Notes: a model not told the origin generated them from the sequence alone. A stretch of 64,000 nucleotides of DNA from Puccinia triticina (GCF_026914185.1 NC_070567.1:2568001-2632000); one strand, 5' to 3'. Positions 33,540 through 45,546 are shown, counted from the first letter of the stretch. Numbers and translations are program-made.

Positions 33540-35000
33540 TCCCTCAGACATGCCTGTCTGACAAGAGCCCGGACGGGCATGTCCCACCAGATGTCGGACA
33601 TATGCATCTGACAGTTGGTCAAACCCACCCGTTGGATCCCCCTGTTTGAGCAGAACTCGGACACTTCTGCCCAATGGGTTCTCAAGCAGGGAGGCCCAAC
33701 CACTGGTCGGACTTGCAAGACCGGGCTGCAGTTGGGCAGTGTGGGTCAAGCAGTCCTTGGACCAGATGGTTGACAGCCTTGCCCGACTAGTTCCCACTTT
33801 TTGGATTATGGTGTTCAACAGGTCAACTGGTTGGACAGAGATGTCCAAAAAGTTCACTTGTGGGACAAGTTAGTCCAACAAGTTAGTCCGACAAGTCCAA
33901 GCTGTCTGAACTCATCAGACATGTAGGTCTGACAATTCTGACTTGTTGGGGAGTGTAGGTTCAACAAGTTCTGAACTGGTGCCAACATCCAACTCGCTGG
34001 GGGGAATCCCTATTGGCAGGCTGGATGCACATATATCACGCCTGTCGGGAGGGGATGCTGGTGCCCATGTCCAGCTTGCTGGCAGGAAGTCCCTCTCAGC
34101 GCAGGCTGGATACACATATTTGCCGGTATACATGTTGTATCCAACCTGCACCGGACTCCCTCTTGGTACCAGCTGGATAAGGTGTAACCAGCCTGCGCCA
34201 AGAGACATTCCCTCCTGACAGGCTGTATAAATGTGTATTCAGCCTGTCAGGAGGAAATCCCTCTGAGCGCATGCCGGATACATATGTAAACATCCAGCCT
34301 GCGCCAAGCAGGAATCCCTCTCAACAGGCAGCTTGCCAAGAGGGTTTCCTTCCGGCTAGCTAGATACATAACATGATGTATTCAACCTGCGCGGGATACC
34401 CTCTCGGTACCAGCTGGATAAAAATGTATCCAGCCTGCGCAAAGAGAGATTCCCTCCTGACATGCTGGGAAATCCCTATCAGGCTGGATACATATGTAAA
34501 CATCCAACCTGCGCTGAGCAGGAATCCCTCTCAATAGGCAGCCCGCCAAGAGGATTTCCTTGGTGAGCTATATATCTAGCTAGCCGTGAGGTCTCGGTAT
34601 CCATCATGTGTATCCAGCTGGGCAACTCTTAGACCAGGGGATACCGCTGGCTGAGGAGGTGTACATACCTCCCCAGCCGGAGGGATTCCCCTAGTCAAGG
34701 CCATGTACACACCTCTGACCGTACAGAGAAGTGTAAACCTCCTTGACTGGAAGAGTCTCTTGGGTCAAGGAGGTGTACCTTGACCAGGGGAATTCAAGCT
34801 ATGTACCTCCTCAACCAGGGGGTTCCCTCTGGCTGGGAAAGTGACCTTTGGTTAGTGGGATTCCTGCTGCAACAGGCAAACTGCTTTAGCAGTGGGCAGT
34901 TTGGGAGAAAACTGCTACATAAAGCTGCTTGGGCAGTAAGGTGGAGAAAGTCTTTCCATGAAACTGCTTGGGCGGTTTTTACTGAGGAGGAAACCTCCCC
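33540..35000. repeat. Field of palindromic short repeats
   Basis: 33540-33930 is dense in gtctgaca / tgtcggac words in both orientations. 33960-34560 has recurrent cagcctgcgc..., ggctggatacatatgta and tccctcctgaca-type words in both orientations, spaced ~50-90 bp. 34600-34990 has aggtgtac..cctcc..ccagccgg and aaactgcttgggcag words. The whole looks like three adjoining families of quasi-palindromic dispersed repeats, not a simple tandem array. No genes. Confidence 0.6.
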
Positions 35001-35008
35001 ACAATATT

Positions 35009-35185
35009 AGGGGGTTTCAAACATGGTGCAGGTCCCATTTCAGGAAAACAAAGTTCCTGCAAAATGAATTCTCAAATTATTTCTTTATGTTTTTTGGGTG
35101 AACTTGGGTGGGTGTGTTGCAGGTGCCCTGATTATGTGGATTGAGGGTTCCTGAAACAGGACATGCACCATGTTTGAAACTCCCT
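35009..35185. mobile_element. MITE with AGGGGGTTTCAAACATGG ends
   Basis: 177 bp. The left end AGGGGGTTTCAAACATGGTG pairs with the right end (complement of CACCATGTTTGAAACTCCCT), giving a terminal inverted repeat of roughly 35 bp. Flanked by att (35006-35008 and 35186-35188). No coding capacity. Shares outer bases and flanks with elements at 41423 and 53268. Confidence 0.8.
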
Positions 35186-35353
35186 ATTGCCTGGCAAGTT
35201 TGCTGAGGAGTAAAACACTTCATGAAACTGCTTGGGTACACAGGCGGGGCACTTGGCAAGGATTGAAACATCATTTGGATGCCATTGCCCTGCCGCCGTC
35301 CTGGAGAAACCCCAGACGTCTCCTTGGCACCATGTTCCACAGGTGCCACTGGA

Positions 35354-36106
35354 TCAGCACCACGCAGCTGCCCCAAATCCCAAAGCAGCTATGGAATGGC
35401 CCTCTATGCTGTAGCCAGCAGAAGAGCAGCGCTTGCCTGGCCATGCAACAGCATTGATGCAACAGGTTGCCACCCTCTGCAGGGTGTCCCAGCCTTTGCA
35501 AGCGCAGCGGTGACAGCCCACAGATGTTCCCACCTTAGATGCCAAATTACACACATCCCTTGATTGTTGGGCTGGGTCATCGCAAAGAAATTGAGCAGCG
35601 CCATCCCAACGGTGCAATTTTATGATTGGATATGATTTATTCCGCTTAGGGTGGCATCCTGCGGCTGTCTCAAATTGGGGCATCCCTTTGATGCCAAACT
35701 GCCCCTGCAGTGTAGTTTGGTGAGGAAATAACCCCCCACATAGAGTGGTGAGGAGGAAAATTCCCCATAAGCCAAATTTAACAAAGGCCCTGCCTTTCTG
35801 TGAGGCAGTCCTCTGCAACATCAACCCTACAAAGGACTGTTTAAATGGTGTAAACCAAGGTTTGAATGGTGTAAGCCACGGTTTGAATGGTATAAACCAG
35901 CGTTTAAATGGTTTAAACCACAATTTCCAAGGTGTAAACCACATTTTAACAGGTGTAAACCAAGGTTTAAACTTTTCCTTGTTTGTAGGGACCCGTAACT
36001 TTGGTTTTTCTACTATTTCTTCCATATTAGAGATGAACGTTTGAGATTCAGGTACCTGTTGGCACCCAGTTACCTGCTTGCTTTTTTGGCAAAACCAGCA
36101 CCTCAC
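35354..36106 (-). pseudogene. ORF with 7-residue repeats and a Cys/His segment
   Basis: A 250-codon minus frame. Residues about 45-90 are a tandem repeat of the type KPWFTPF produced by the 21-bp minisatellite at 35839-35972. Further on, AQFLCDDPAQQSRDVCNLAS and VGTSVGCHRC resemble the Asp/Cys region seen in fungal Tnp2-type transposases (weak). The C-terminal third is low-complexity. Probably an accidental frame joining a transposase relic to a minisatellite. Confidence 0.3.
35839..35972. repeat. 21-bp minisatellite, about 6.4 units
   Basis: Units of the form gtttgaatggtgtaaaccacg, six full and one partial. The period is a multiple of 3, so the minus frame stays open and encodes KPWFTPF-like heptads. 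Confidence 0.9.
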
Positions 36107-36515
36107 ACCTCACTTTCAGCCCAACAAAGGCTCCCCTGTTGGACAAGACCCAGGTGGCCCGGTTCAAGACTTACAATGCTCAGAAACCGCGGCTTCATAA
36201 GCTGCTCCGCGACAACCTTGTGTCCAGGAAGCTGTCCAGCCTTTACCAGGGCCTGCACTTCCGCCAGCTCTTCCTCCCCCATCCACCCCACTCCCCAAGA
36301 TTGATTATTGTGGCCTCCAGGGCTTCTTGAAACATCCCAAAGTCGTTGAGTTTGTCCAGCAGTTGGTTGCCAACCTCGACCGTGGGACTTAGTTGTTGGT
36401 TTGAGCCAATTCCAATGAAGCACAATGATTCATTGGACTGAATCTGGTTGAAAGGACTCAGTGACACAGAGGAGGAAGACCGTTCAAGCAGTCTGCCTAC
36501 GTGATGTCTCATCAA
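36103..36515 (-). pseudogene. Uncharacterised protein fragment
   Basis: Minus-strand text VEVGNQLLDKLNDFGMFQEA and LEATIINLGEWGGWG is followed, after a frame change, by ELAEVQALVKAGQLPGHKVV and AEQLMKPRFLSIVSLEPGHL. Coherent and helical, with no named domain. It is cut off 16 bp from the solo LTR at 36531. Same strand as 31497-32284 and possibly an upstream part of the same family. Confidence 0.4.
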
Positions 36516-36530
36516 AAGCTGCTTGAACGG

Positions 36531-37318
36531 TGTGGAACTACTCTTTGGGGGAATAGAGCTTAGAGAGGGATGAGTGCGTGAAAAGCTGCCTCTCAGGTTG
36601 GGAGAGTAATATGGGACAAGAATAAGAGTATGGACAGTACTCTTAAAGAAAAGTGTGGCTGATGAAGTATTGAGAATAGTGCTTTCTAGACGAAGTCAAG
36701 GGGGAAAATATACTGTAAAATATGTGGTAAAAAAGGCTATGTAATTCTTATTCTGTGACCAGGGATGCAAAAGTGACAATCTGATGGGGGACAAACAGAA
36801 TGGGCCAAAAGGCTCTACATTTATAGTGAGGGGACAACAGGTGGTTCTGAGACGAAGAGAAAGATGGGAACAGGGTACAAAAAGCCTCCAACAAGGTGAC
36901 AAGGCAACAAACCAACAAGGCATCTACTACATGGCTTGGGATGACATAAGAGGAAACAATAACCATGGCGCATCAGCCGCCATGCATCTGAAAAAGAGTT
37001 ACGCCTTGCTGAAATATAGAGGGGTTAATTCTAGTGAACACTCAGGGTCCTTCCTAATAGTCTGGCTCTGTTTGATGGTGGACTTTCTCCCACTTTGAAC
37101 CTGATTTTGTACATATTTTATTACCCATTGTGGAGGGCCATCCATGAAAGTGAATACTGAGAAGTTGAGGCGCCTTGTAGAGATGATTCTAGGCTATTAT
37201 GAAGTGTCTGTGGGCGTGGATTACATGTACCAGAGTGATTTCTAGGAGGCGTTGGGCGGTGATTCCTTCCTGGTGAGTGTCTGAGTGATGTAATAAGGTT
37301 TTGATTAGGCTCACCACA
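36531..37318 (+). mobile_element. Solo LTR, TGTGGA...CCACA family (copy B)
   Basis: 788 bp, TGTGGAACTACTC...GGCTCACCACA, flanked by acgg (36527-36530 and 37319-37322). Shares blocks with copy C: aataagagtatggac, aaagtgtggct, cagggtcctt/tttcctaatagtct and actttctcccactt. Confidence 0.88.
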
Positions 37319-38305
37319 ACGGTGTGTTAATACAAAAAAAACATTGACTCCGGCATTACTCGCATTGACAGATATTTGTACTGGTTTGTTTGGCCCCCAG
37401 AGGCCATTTCTTTAGTTATATGTAGATTATCTAATTATAACTCTCTTTGATATCTCGTTTTCTTTTTGACTCTTGGGACTCTCATCTCTTGACTCTTGCG
37501 GCATCCATTGTCTCTTTCCCTTCTAACAAACCATCAACATCATGCAACTGGAAGCCCAGTTTGTTTTCCATTGTGGACTTCTTCAAATTGCCTGATATTG
37601 AATTCTTTCTTTAATTTCTGCTTCTCTTTTTGTCTTTTGTGTTCAATTGTCCCTTGTCCACCAACCACCAGTTGTTACTTTTTTTTAGGTCACCTGTGGT
37701 CAACCTGTTTTACTACATAACCCCGGCAGACCCGCGCATAGGTCCCAAACCATACATTTCCGACTAAAATAAAAACCCTGGGGCTTCCAGAAGCACTACA
37801 GACCCTGGGTACCTCAAACCGGGGGAAAAATATACAAGTCCTGCCTACATCTCATCCACCAACCTCTGCCTTGCTGCATACCTCCTTTCCTCCTTCCCTC
37901 CCCAAGTAACACTGGCAGGCTCATGACCATCCCAAACCAACATCACCTGCCAACTCCCAAAACCACCACACTCAAGCCGCCTGCAGCCAACCAGAGTAAA
38001 ATAACCCATGGCCCATGGCTATTTAACATCTAACCAGATGGAGTTTCTCATACCACTAGTTGTTATTTATGTTTGGTTGCGCTTTGGAGTAATTTTTAAT
38101 GCCATTTTGTACCAATCTCTATCATTCTTTTGTTCACCGCACAGGTTTGTTGGGTTTTGATAACGACAAAAAAAAGAGAAACACCAAAGAGGACAATAGA
38201 ATAAAAGCTAATTGGTTATGTGATGTCAAGAGTTGCCCACAAGTAATAGGAAAAAGACAATCTTGTATAACATCAGAGTGAAACAAAGAATACTGGGTGG
38301 CTGAT
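37319..38305. other. No gene recognised
   Basis: T-rich, then C-rich stretch. Short ORFs lack motifs. No repeat family identified. Confidence 0.45.
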
Positions 38306-38824
38306 TCAACAGTTACAAGTCCTCCGGCCATCCTTCCTCAATGGCCTTGCCTCCCGTTTCTTCACCACCATAAGCTGCATTTGGATTTTTGGGTTGGGTA
38401 CTATTGCCTCCTTTGCCATCATCAACATGCACCCCCAACACTGCTTCCTCTTCAACAGTGTCCACAACACCTGGAGCTTGGTTCTCCCAATTTCCACAAC
38501 TTTGTGGTTGACCATAATCTGGTTAAGTAAAGGTGCCCATCTTTCCGGTAGATCACCACAGTTACTTTTGTCCATTTGTTCACAACAATGCCCCAGCCAA
38601 GCTACATCTGCTGACCAATCCTGAACCAGCAGATCATGATTGTGAAGGTTTGATTGAAGCTTGTGATTGATTAGCCTTAGCTTTTCTTCTTGAGAACAGT
38701 TGTCAAGGGTCAAGCCATCAATGTGACCAGTTGGGGCTATACTAGAGATAATTGGATAATTCCAAAGCTGGGAATTATTGTAATAAGCAATTGAAGAATT
38801 ATTCACAGCTTTTGAATCATCCAA
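38306..38824 (-). CDS. Hypothetical protein whose start lies in a MITE
   Basis: A 172-codon minus frame, Leu/His/Lys-rich in the middle (LRLINHKLQSNLHNHDLLVQ, WLGHCCEQMDK). No known domain. The first ~32 codons (MDDSKAVNNSS to about SIAPTG) are encoded by the hairpin element at 38729-38846, so the present ATG is contributed by the MITE. Either the true gene starts downstream or in another exon, or the ORF is a chance fusion. Confidence 0.3.
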   Translation of the reverse strand: MDDSKAVNNSSIAYYNNSQLWNYPIISSIAPTGHIDGLTLDNCSQEEKLRLINHKLQSNLHNHDLLVQDWSADVAWLGHCCEQMDKSNCGDLPERWAPLLNQIMVNHKVVEIGRTKLQVLWTLLKRKQCWGCMLMMAKEAIVPNPKIQMQLMVVKKREARPLRKDGRRTCNC

Positions 38825-38846
38825 TTATCTATATGGCATCCCCAAC
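38729..38846. mobile_element. Hairpin MITE (AGTTGGRGCTATA family), copy 1
   Basis: 118 bp. AGTTGGGGCTATACTAGAGA at the left pairs imperfectly with atctatatggcatccccaac at the right. The interior also pairs (ccaaagctgggaattatt with aattattcacagctttt). Confidence 0.75.
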
Positions 38847-38911
38847 AGATAGTTTCCAGTGTTGAATTGCACTTTTTTCAAAAAGATGTGATTTACCAAG
38901 GGCCACTAGCC

Positions 38912-39030
38912 AGTTGGAGCTATAGTAGAGATAATGGGATGATTCCAAAGCTGGGAATAATTTTCATGAGAAATTTGAAAATTATTCCCAGCTTTGAAAT
39001 CCTCTAATTATCTCTAGTATAGCTCCAACT
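38912..39030. mobile_element. Hairpin MITE (AGTTGGRGCTATA family), copy 2
   Basis: 119 bp, 65 bp after copy 1. The left arm AGTTGGAGCTATAGTAGAGA pairs almost throughout with the right arm TCTCTAGTATAGCTCCAACT. Copies 1 and 2 share the same order of words, so they are one family. Confidence 0.85.
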
Positions 39031-41209
39031 AGCTACATTAACATACTGGTCATCAATCAATCATAGCACAAATCTTGTGATCTAATTTTAATTCCCCATT
39101 TTTTTGGAAAGTACGCTGACCCTCACCTCCAAGCTAAAAAGCTGACAGGTCCTGCTCTTCCTAATACTAATAATCACACAATCAAACCCTCCACTGCTGA
39201 ATGCACATTCTGGAACTTATACTTTTCAAAACCTATAGCCTATGTTTGAATTTCAATCCGTAATATTTAATTCCTACCTGTACTTGGCACCCATTTGGCG
39301 GGTGCCTGCGGTATTCCAGGTGGATGGCGCGGGTGCTTGTAGCACTTGAGGCGGGTGTTTAGCACTGTAGGTCAGTCAATCTTCTCAGGAAGGTGCCTCG
39401 TTTGTATTGCGCAGCAGACATACTGGAGGACTTCCTCTCACTTTTGACCAGATCTGGAATTTCAGATTTCGCAGGGAAATCTGGACACTGAAACTCTGGA
39501 TCACTTCGGGGATCTTCGGGGACCCAGATTTCCCTGCAAAATTTGATAACTGGTGGCTCAGATCTGACTTTCCAGATTGCGTAATCCGACAGTACGACTG
39601 TTGCTGCAGGCTTGACAATATTTGGAAGCCCAGACCCGTACGCAGCACCCGGCATGTGGAGGTTACGCAACTGCGGGTGCTGGGTACCGCTTTGCGGTCC
39701 TTGAAGTGTGGCGCAAAGCACTGGCTGGAGCCCCGCTGACCAGGTCTTCATCTTCCAGGCGCACCAACTGGTCCAACCTTCCGACTTCTGCATACTTGAG
39801 GTTTGCCCAGCTCTATTGTTTCCTCTTCCCCTCCTTGAACTTCACTAATTCTTGCCTCAAAAACTTTTCAGACAAACCAAGTCGACAAAACAATTACTAC
39901 TTCCCGTGGTCCTCAAAAAAGCAAGACAGATTCCAAGGGTTTGTCCACCTTTAGTCTCGCCCTCTTCCCCCTACTGCACCTGACCTTTTGTTTGCCTATT
40001 TCAGAGATAACCATATCATCTTCTTCCCATGCTACTCAGAAAACCCTACACCTTTATCTTCTGGCAACAACGTTGTCTTAAGGATCTCATGTCTCTCAGA
40101 ATCACGTGGCTGGTCAAACTTTGCGGAATCGCAAAGCAGCTCATTAAACCTCGCCAAATCATTACAAGCAAGGTGGAAAGAACCCCATCATTCTGGGTGG
40201 ATCAATCCCAAATCAAGAAAGACGCGACTCAAATGCTATCATCTTCTGGTCCATTTTTTTGTATAGAGCCTCCAGGGTCTCCGCCTAGAGCAATGTAACC
40301 ACCCTTATTGATGATCCTGATGATCTGGATGACAATCCCACCGCCCAATACTACATACAACCCAATTACCCATCTGTTGAATACATCTACAACCTATTAC
40401 TGAACCCAAATCTCTCGTACTCTGATTGTTTCCTTCTGGATATTGCTCAAAGCAGCTTGATCAAGAAGCAGTAATACTACAATAATGTTTCTCAAAATGG
40501 ACATGATTAGTCTACCTCCAGTTGCCATCTGAATCAGTCTAGCTCTGGTTGCCACCCAAATCAGTCTCTTGGACCGCCACCAGGAGCTCAACATGAACGA
40601 CTGACCGCCGCTCAGAATTTCACTCCAGTGGACGGACAAAATGTCTGAAAAACCATTGGGCTCTGCTTCTTTTTCTAATCAACCACCGCTAAGCCACAAG
40701 CCTGGGCCCCCACCACGAACCCTTCTTTGACAACACCCAGTATCTCAGATCAACCCAGTAGCGTATCTCAGATCAACCCAGTAGCCAGCTCTCAGCTTTT
40801 GCCACCGGTCAACCAAATATCACAATCCACTGAGGTAGCTAATGTGAGGTCAACTGCTTGTGCATCTGTAAATAATGCCTGAAGGATTGTTCTTCTGATG
40901 TTGAATTTATAGTGATGTCTTGTCTAACTAATGTATCAGCAACTAGGAAATTACATGATAGAATTTGATTGCATTAATTAAACCAACCAAACTACTGGAA
41001 GGTAGGGAAGGAAAGGTAAAATGTATTCATTGTACATCAACAGAGAAAACAATTTATTTCATGATCCAAGTAGCTCTTAATCTGAGCCAACAGTCTTTTG
41101 CAAGGATGTAATTTACTCTTGACATAAGCCTCTACTGAACTCACCATCAAAGAATTCATTTACAATAAATTTCATCTGTTATTTGTGGCATTGTTAGATC
41201 ATCTCATCA
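39031..41209. other. No assignable gene; small inverted repeat
   Basis: Plus frames around 39895-40300 and 40260-40640 have fragmentary protein-like text but no known motif and many stops. 39471-39484 (GCAGGGAAATCTGG) and 39524-39537 are a perfect 14-bp inverted repeat. Near 40738-40785 the word gtatctcagatcaacccagta is tandemly duplicated. Confidence 0.4.
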
Positions 41210-41416
41210 GTGTCTGTCAAGATAATGTCATTCACAGACTGCAAAGACAAATTTCCAACCGGTTTTGCTGAAATCCTAAAAGATTTGGACATCAAGCAAG
41301 ACCTGTACACCAATGATTTGGAAGTGTTGATGAATAGTTTATTGGTAAAGATCTGTAGATTCCACCCTTTGGAAAATCAAGATGGGGATCCAACCTACCA
41401 CAATCCATCCCTTTGA
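41210..41416 (+). CDS. Small hypothetical ORF (68 aa)
   Basis: Short open frame (FPTGFAEILKDLDIKQDLYT), no domain recognised. It ends 7 bp before a MITE. Weak evidence for coding. Confidence 0.15.
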   Translation: MSVKIMSFTDCKDKFPTGFAEILKDLDIKQDLYTNDLEVLMNSLLVKICRFHPLENQDGDPTYHNPSL

Positions 41417-41422
41417 ATTATT

Positions 41423-41575
41423 AGCAGGATTCAAAGTAGACCCGCACATGCCACTTGCAAGGCAAGGCAAGCGGGCGTTCAGCTCAAATGTTGAACGTTG
41501 ACTTGCAGTCTCCCCGCAAAACTGGGTTATGCAAAGTGACCTGCATGCACGCGCGGATCTACTTTGAAACCCCCT
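41423..41575. mobile_element. MITE with AGCAGGATTCAAAGTAGA / TCTACTTTGAAACCCCCT ends
   Basis: 153 bp. The ends pair over ~20 bp (TTCAAAGTAGACCCGC with GCGGATCTACTTTGAA). Flanked by att (41420-41422 and 41576-41578). Same outer architecture and flanks as the elements at 35009 and 53268. Confidence 0.8.
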
Positions 41576-41578
41576 ATT

Positions 41579-43139
41579 ATCCTTAATAGTTCAGTTTTGG
41601 AGTGTGAGATATGACATTGGATATCTGAGCCAAAGGGAATTGCTGAATCAGGTCTGAGGCAACCACACATACTTTGTGTGACTATCTCATTCACAAAAAT
41701 GTGTGAGTTTTATGTTTTTTTAATGAGCATCATGCACCATACAGGCAGCACTCCCATGCACCAAATGGGAAGATAAGCATACTCCAGCTTGAATTTACAC
41801 TTCCTGAGCATCATTCTGAGAGTTGAAACGCACCATCTGCTTTGTTTGTTACATTTCTGCAACAATTAGCTGACAACTTGTGAATAGTTTCTCCTGCTGT
41901 CAGCCCACATTTTAAGTTGCATTGAGGAATGTTGTAGACCACAGAAGCAAGTAAATGCTGCTCACTGGGTTTAGCTTACATTCATATGATCTGTGAATTG
42001 TGCTATTGAATCAAGTGGGGAAGTTGTGGGGCCAAAAATGAAAGAACCACAAGAAGTTGACATTGTGAATGAGGCTAGGTAGGTGTTCTCTACTGTGGAT
42101 GATGTGGTTTGTGTTGTGGTTTGGTGTGAAGCTTTAGTTGGTCTGATTGGGTAGACAAAGAGGAGAATCCCCTTTTTGAGGACTTCTGTTGCATGGATAT
42201 TATGGAATTCATGCCTATTTTTTATTTTGTCTTTGGCCAAGACACCAAATTCTGGATAACTTTAGATCTTCAATGTGAGAAAGATAGACAGTTTTGAGTT
42301 CCTAGATGAGAAGTGATAATCTGAACAATAATCAAGCCCTGAAAGTTCCGGAACAAAATTTAAGCTGAGATAAAGCTTTTGTATCACGTCTTCAAAGATG
42401 TGGCATGATGCATTTTTGCACCATCTGTACTATCTCCATTTGTTTAGGATCAATTAGTGATCTGGGGGGCTTCATGAGATGCCACTTTGCTATATGTAGA
42501 GTAGCTGTCACATCATGGTCAGTCATGTGGTGAGGAAACAGGTAATGGTGGTAGATTGCTCAAGTCCCAATCGCCGTACCACACCCTTTCCCCCAGAGAT
42601 TTGTCACACAGCTCACTCTCTTCCACCAACACATCCAACGCAGCCCTCATTCCTGTGGGAAAATTGTGTGCTTCTCTGTTGGTCTTTTGTGACCACATGG
42701 CACATGATTAATTCACTGTGTGAATGCAATTGGATTCTATCCCTTCTCAGTTTCCCCTGAGGAGCTACAGAAGACACTCCCGGGTGTGCCATATTGCAAA
42801 GAAGGATTTTCAATGCATTGGACTTGCAGGTGGGGACAGTGAATAATTGGGTCATGATAATAGGTCCCAAAGTATCTGCACATAAACGGGGTAATGCAGA
42901 GGTTGAGACGCCGTCAAGTTGGCATGGGTCTGAGCAGGTGAAAAAGAGTAAGAGTCAATGCAATATTGCCAAAGCCATTCACCAGGAAAAAAAAGTAGTC
43001 ACTTGATGGCAAGTGACATGACACAGCTTTGTTTTCAGCTCCAAAACTGCTCCAATGCTGCTCCTCTCTACCAGCACATCTGGGGCTCACATGATAGGTG
43101 TCAGGATAAAAGCACTCAATGTGAAAAAACCAGATGACA
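41579..43139. other. No gene recognised
   Basis: Several 60-90-codon frames on both strands, none with a motif. Confidence 0.45.
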
Positions 43140-43600
43140 CTCAGCTTTAGCCTTGGCCCCGCTGATGCTCAGATTTTACCCTGGCTCAGCTCATGCTCAG
43201 TTTTTCCCCTGGCCCAGCTGATGCTCAGCTTTGGAACTGGCCACCTGATGATCATCTTTGGCCTTGGCACAGCTGATGCTTAGCCTTGTCCATGGCTCAG
43301 CTGATGCTCAGCTTTGGCCCTAGCCTAGCTGATTTTCAGCTCTGGTCCTGTCCAAGCTGATTCCCATATTTTTACCTGGCCTGGCTCAGCTGACACTCAG
43401 CAAGCTGAGCATCAGCTGCGCCAGGACTAGTACGAAGCTGAGCATCACCTGAGCAAGGAATGGTCAAACAGATTTATTCCAATTCTGAGTGTGAGCTGCG
43501 TGAAAAAGCTGAGTATGAGCTGGGCAGAAAATCTGAGTATGAGCTGGGTACCAAAGCTGAGTATCAGCTGGAAAGAACTGAGGATCAGTTAGGCTCATCA
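43140..43600. repeat. Degenerate minisatellite that flips orientation
   Basis: 43140-43395 contains about eight copies of cagctgatgctcagctttgg-like words spaced ~25-40 bp. From about 43400 the same motif continues in the opposite orientation (aagctgagcatcagctg, gctgagtatgagctgg) to ~43600. The junction is a head-to-head inversion. The short plus frame 43460-43669 (EYELGRKSEYELG) is a by-product of the repeat. Confidence 0.75.
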
Positions 43601-43669
43601 AAAACTGAACAGGACCTCCTTGGTAAATTTTGGAAATTGAGGAGATGGTTGGGAGATTGGGGTAGATAG

Positions 43670-45546
43670 TGGATTGATATTGGATAGATGGTGGGTAGCT
43701 GGCTGGAGCTGGTGTAATGTCACTTGTCATCAACTGAATATTTTATTTTCCTGGTGATTAGTGATCACTTGTAAAAATTTTGGTATTTTGGCAGCCACAT
43801 CAAGAAAAGATGGACAGGATGTGGCCAGATAAACCACAGAAGCTTGGGGTATACACTTAAGGAATTGTGTGGTGATGGGTTATAAAGGAAAGGCAGTATG
43901 GCAGGCTGACCAGCCTTTGAGAACCATCCATAGAGGTCAGACCACCCAGAGCAGGCAGGGAGTTGTTGCTGTTCTCCATGTTGAATGTTTTTGGGGCTTC
44001 TCCAAGAGTTGAAAAGCCTGACAGTGAGGCAGACATTATTCACTTCAGACGTTGAGAGAAGAGCATGAGCTGCCTGGCTGTTGCTGTGGAACGCACAAGA
44101 GATTCAGATGGTGACAAGTAGAGAATAGAAAAATTAGTGCCATGCTTGCACCATTGAAGAGGAGGTGGGCCTTCAATGAAGGTTAACCAATATGGATTTT
44201 AGGTTGGGGAAATGATCAAAGACCTGACAATGATTGGACGTTCTGCAAATGGACCCCTATCATGACGGAGGGTCCTTATTTTCTGGAAGAATGGGTAGAG
44301 AATGGTGGCCTTGAATGAAAGAAGCCCGGATGTTGTGAATCAGGGGCATTTGGGCCCCAGGAGAAGTGGAATGGGCTACTTTGTTGCTATTCACTTCTTT
44401 GGGTTTTCTGGAAATTATTGCTCACAAGTGACTGGAAGATAATGTGAATTAAGGTGTGAAACAAGCCATCTCTTTGCATCTGGGCTTTGATATGGGTTTT
44501 TTCTCACAAGGAAGGTTATGTGTTCCCGGATGAATGAGGCCAATTTGGTATTCAGATGAAGCGCTTTTCAGGGTGAAGATCAACCACATCTTGGAGACAC
44601 CAAGAGGGTACAGGTGCCTCCTGTTGTTTGACCCGCGGTGACAGTTTATATGGCAGACAGGATACAAGTACTGGTTTTCAATTTTTTTGGTGTGGTTGAT
44701 CATGTGCTTAAAGTTATGTGTTGGATCTAGAAAATTTGTAAACCGCAATGGGTAAGAGGGAATGGTTCCAGGAAGAAAGAATTTCATGGGGATGGAGACC
44801 ACTGAAGAGATGGGTTGGTGGATGTACACAAAACACATCTGAACGCCACTGTAAAGGGTCTAAGCAGTTCAGCAACGGGCACAAGTACTTCTGTGAAATG
44901 TGGAGATACTGCTGCCTGAAATACTTTGAAAAGTTAGAGATTTGATTGGGATTGGCATAAACAGTCTGTGGAGGGCCTAGAAGAAACAGCCAAGGGGGAT
45001 GGAGCCGTGAAGATGTTACTGTGATTCATGGATCCTAAGTAGAACCCAGACACTAAATGATTCTGTGCTAGAATGGATGAATGGGAGCTCAGGATGGGTG
45101 ACCGTTCAGCGGTTTGCATGAAGCTCTTCAAGATCTTTAAATTGGGGAATTTCTATGGAAAGGAGGCAGGAATGCAATCTGCGGAGGAATCCTGCCACTT
45201 GGGAGCGCTTATAGGATCCTAGTTGACTCTGGGATCATTTGGCCAACGCTGAACATAGCCCACTTGGAGACTGCGTTTTCAGAGCAGAGTCAAGTGTGAG
45301 GCTTGTGAGGAGAGCATTGTGGGTGGGCCCAGGTGGACTGTTGAGGGTGCTGTTGCATCTGATGACATGATATTTTCCAATCAACACTGAGAGTGGTTCA
45401 GGGCGGGTGGGAAGCTGTAGCCATGGCTGAAGCTGATGACTAAATTCTCAGAGTCCAATTTGTGCAAGCAATTGAAGACCAACCTTAGTTGTAGGTGTGA
45501 CTCTGAGTGGGGTAGAATGCCACCAGAAATCACTGAATGATCAGCT
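43670..45546. other. Unassigned; weak plus-strand coding traces
   Basis: Around 44440-44960 one plus frame reads short protein-like pieces (MRPIWYSDEALFRVKINHIL, ETPRGYRCLLLFDPR) with many stops. No domain recognised. Confidence 0.35.

Noticed and set aside
43460..43669. 69-residue EYELG-repeat ORF
   Set aside because: By-product of the orientation-switched minisatellite.
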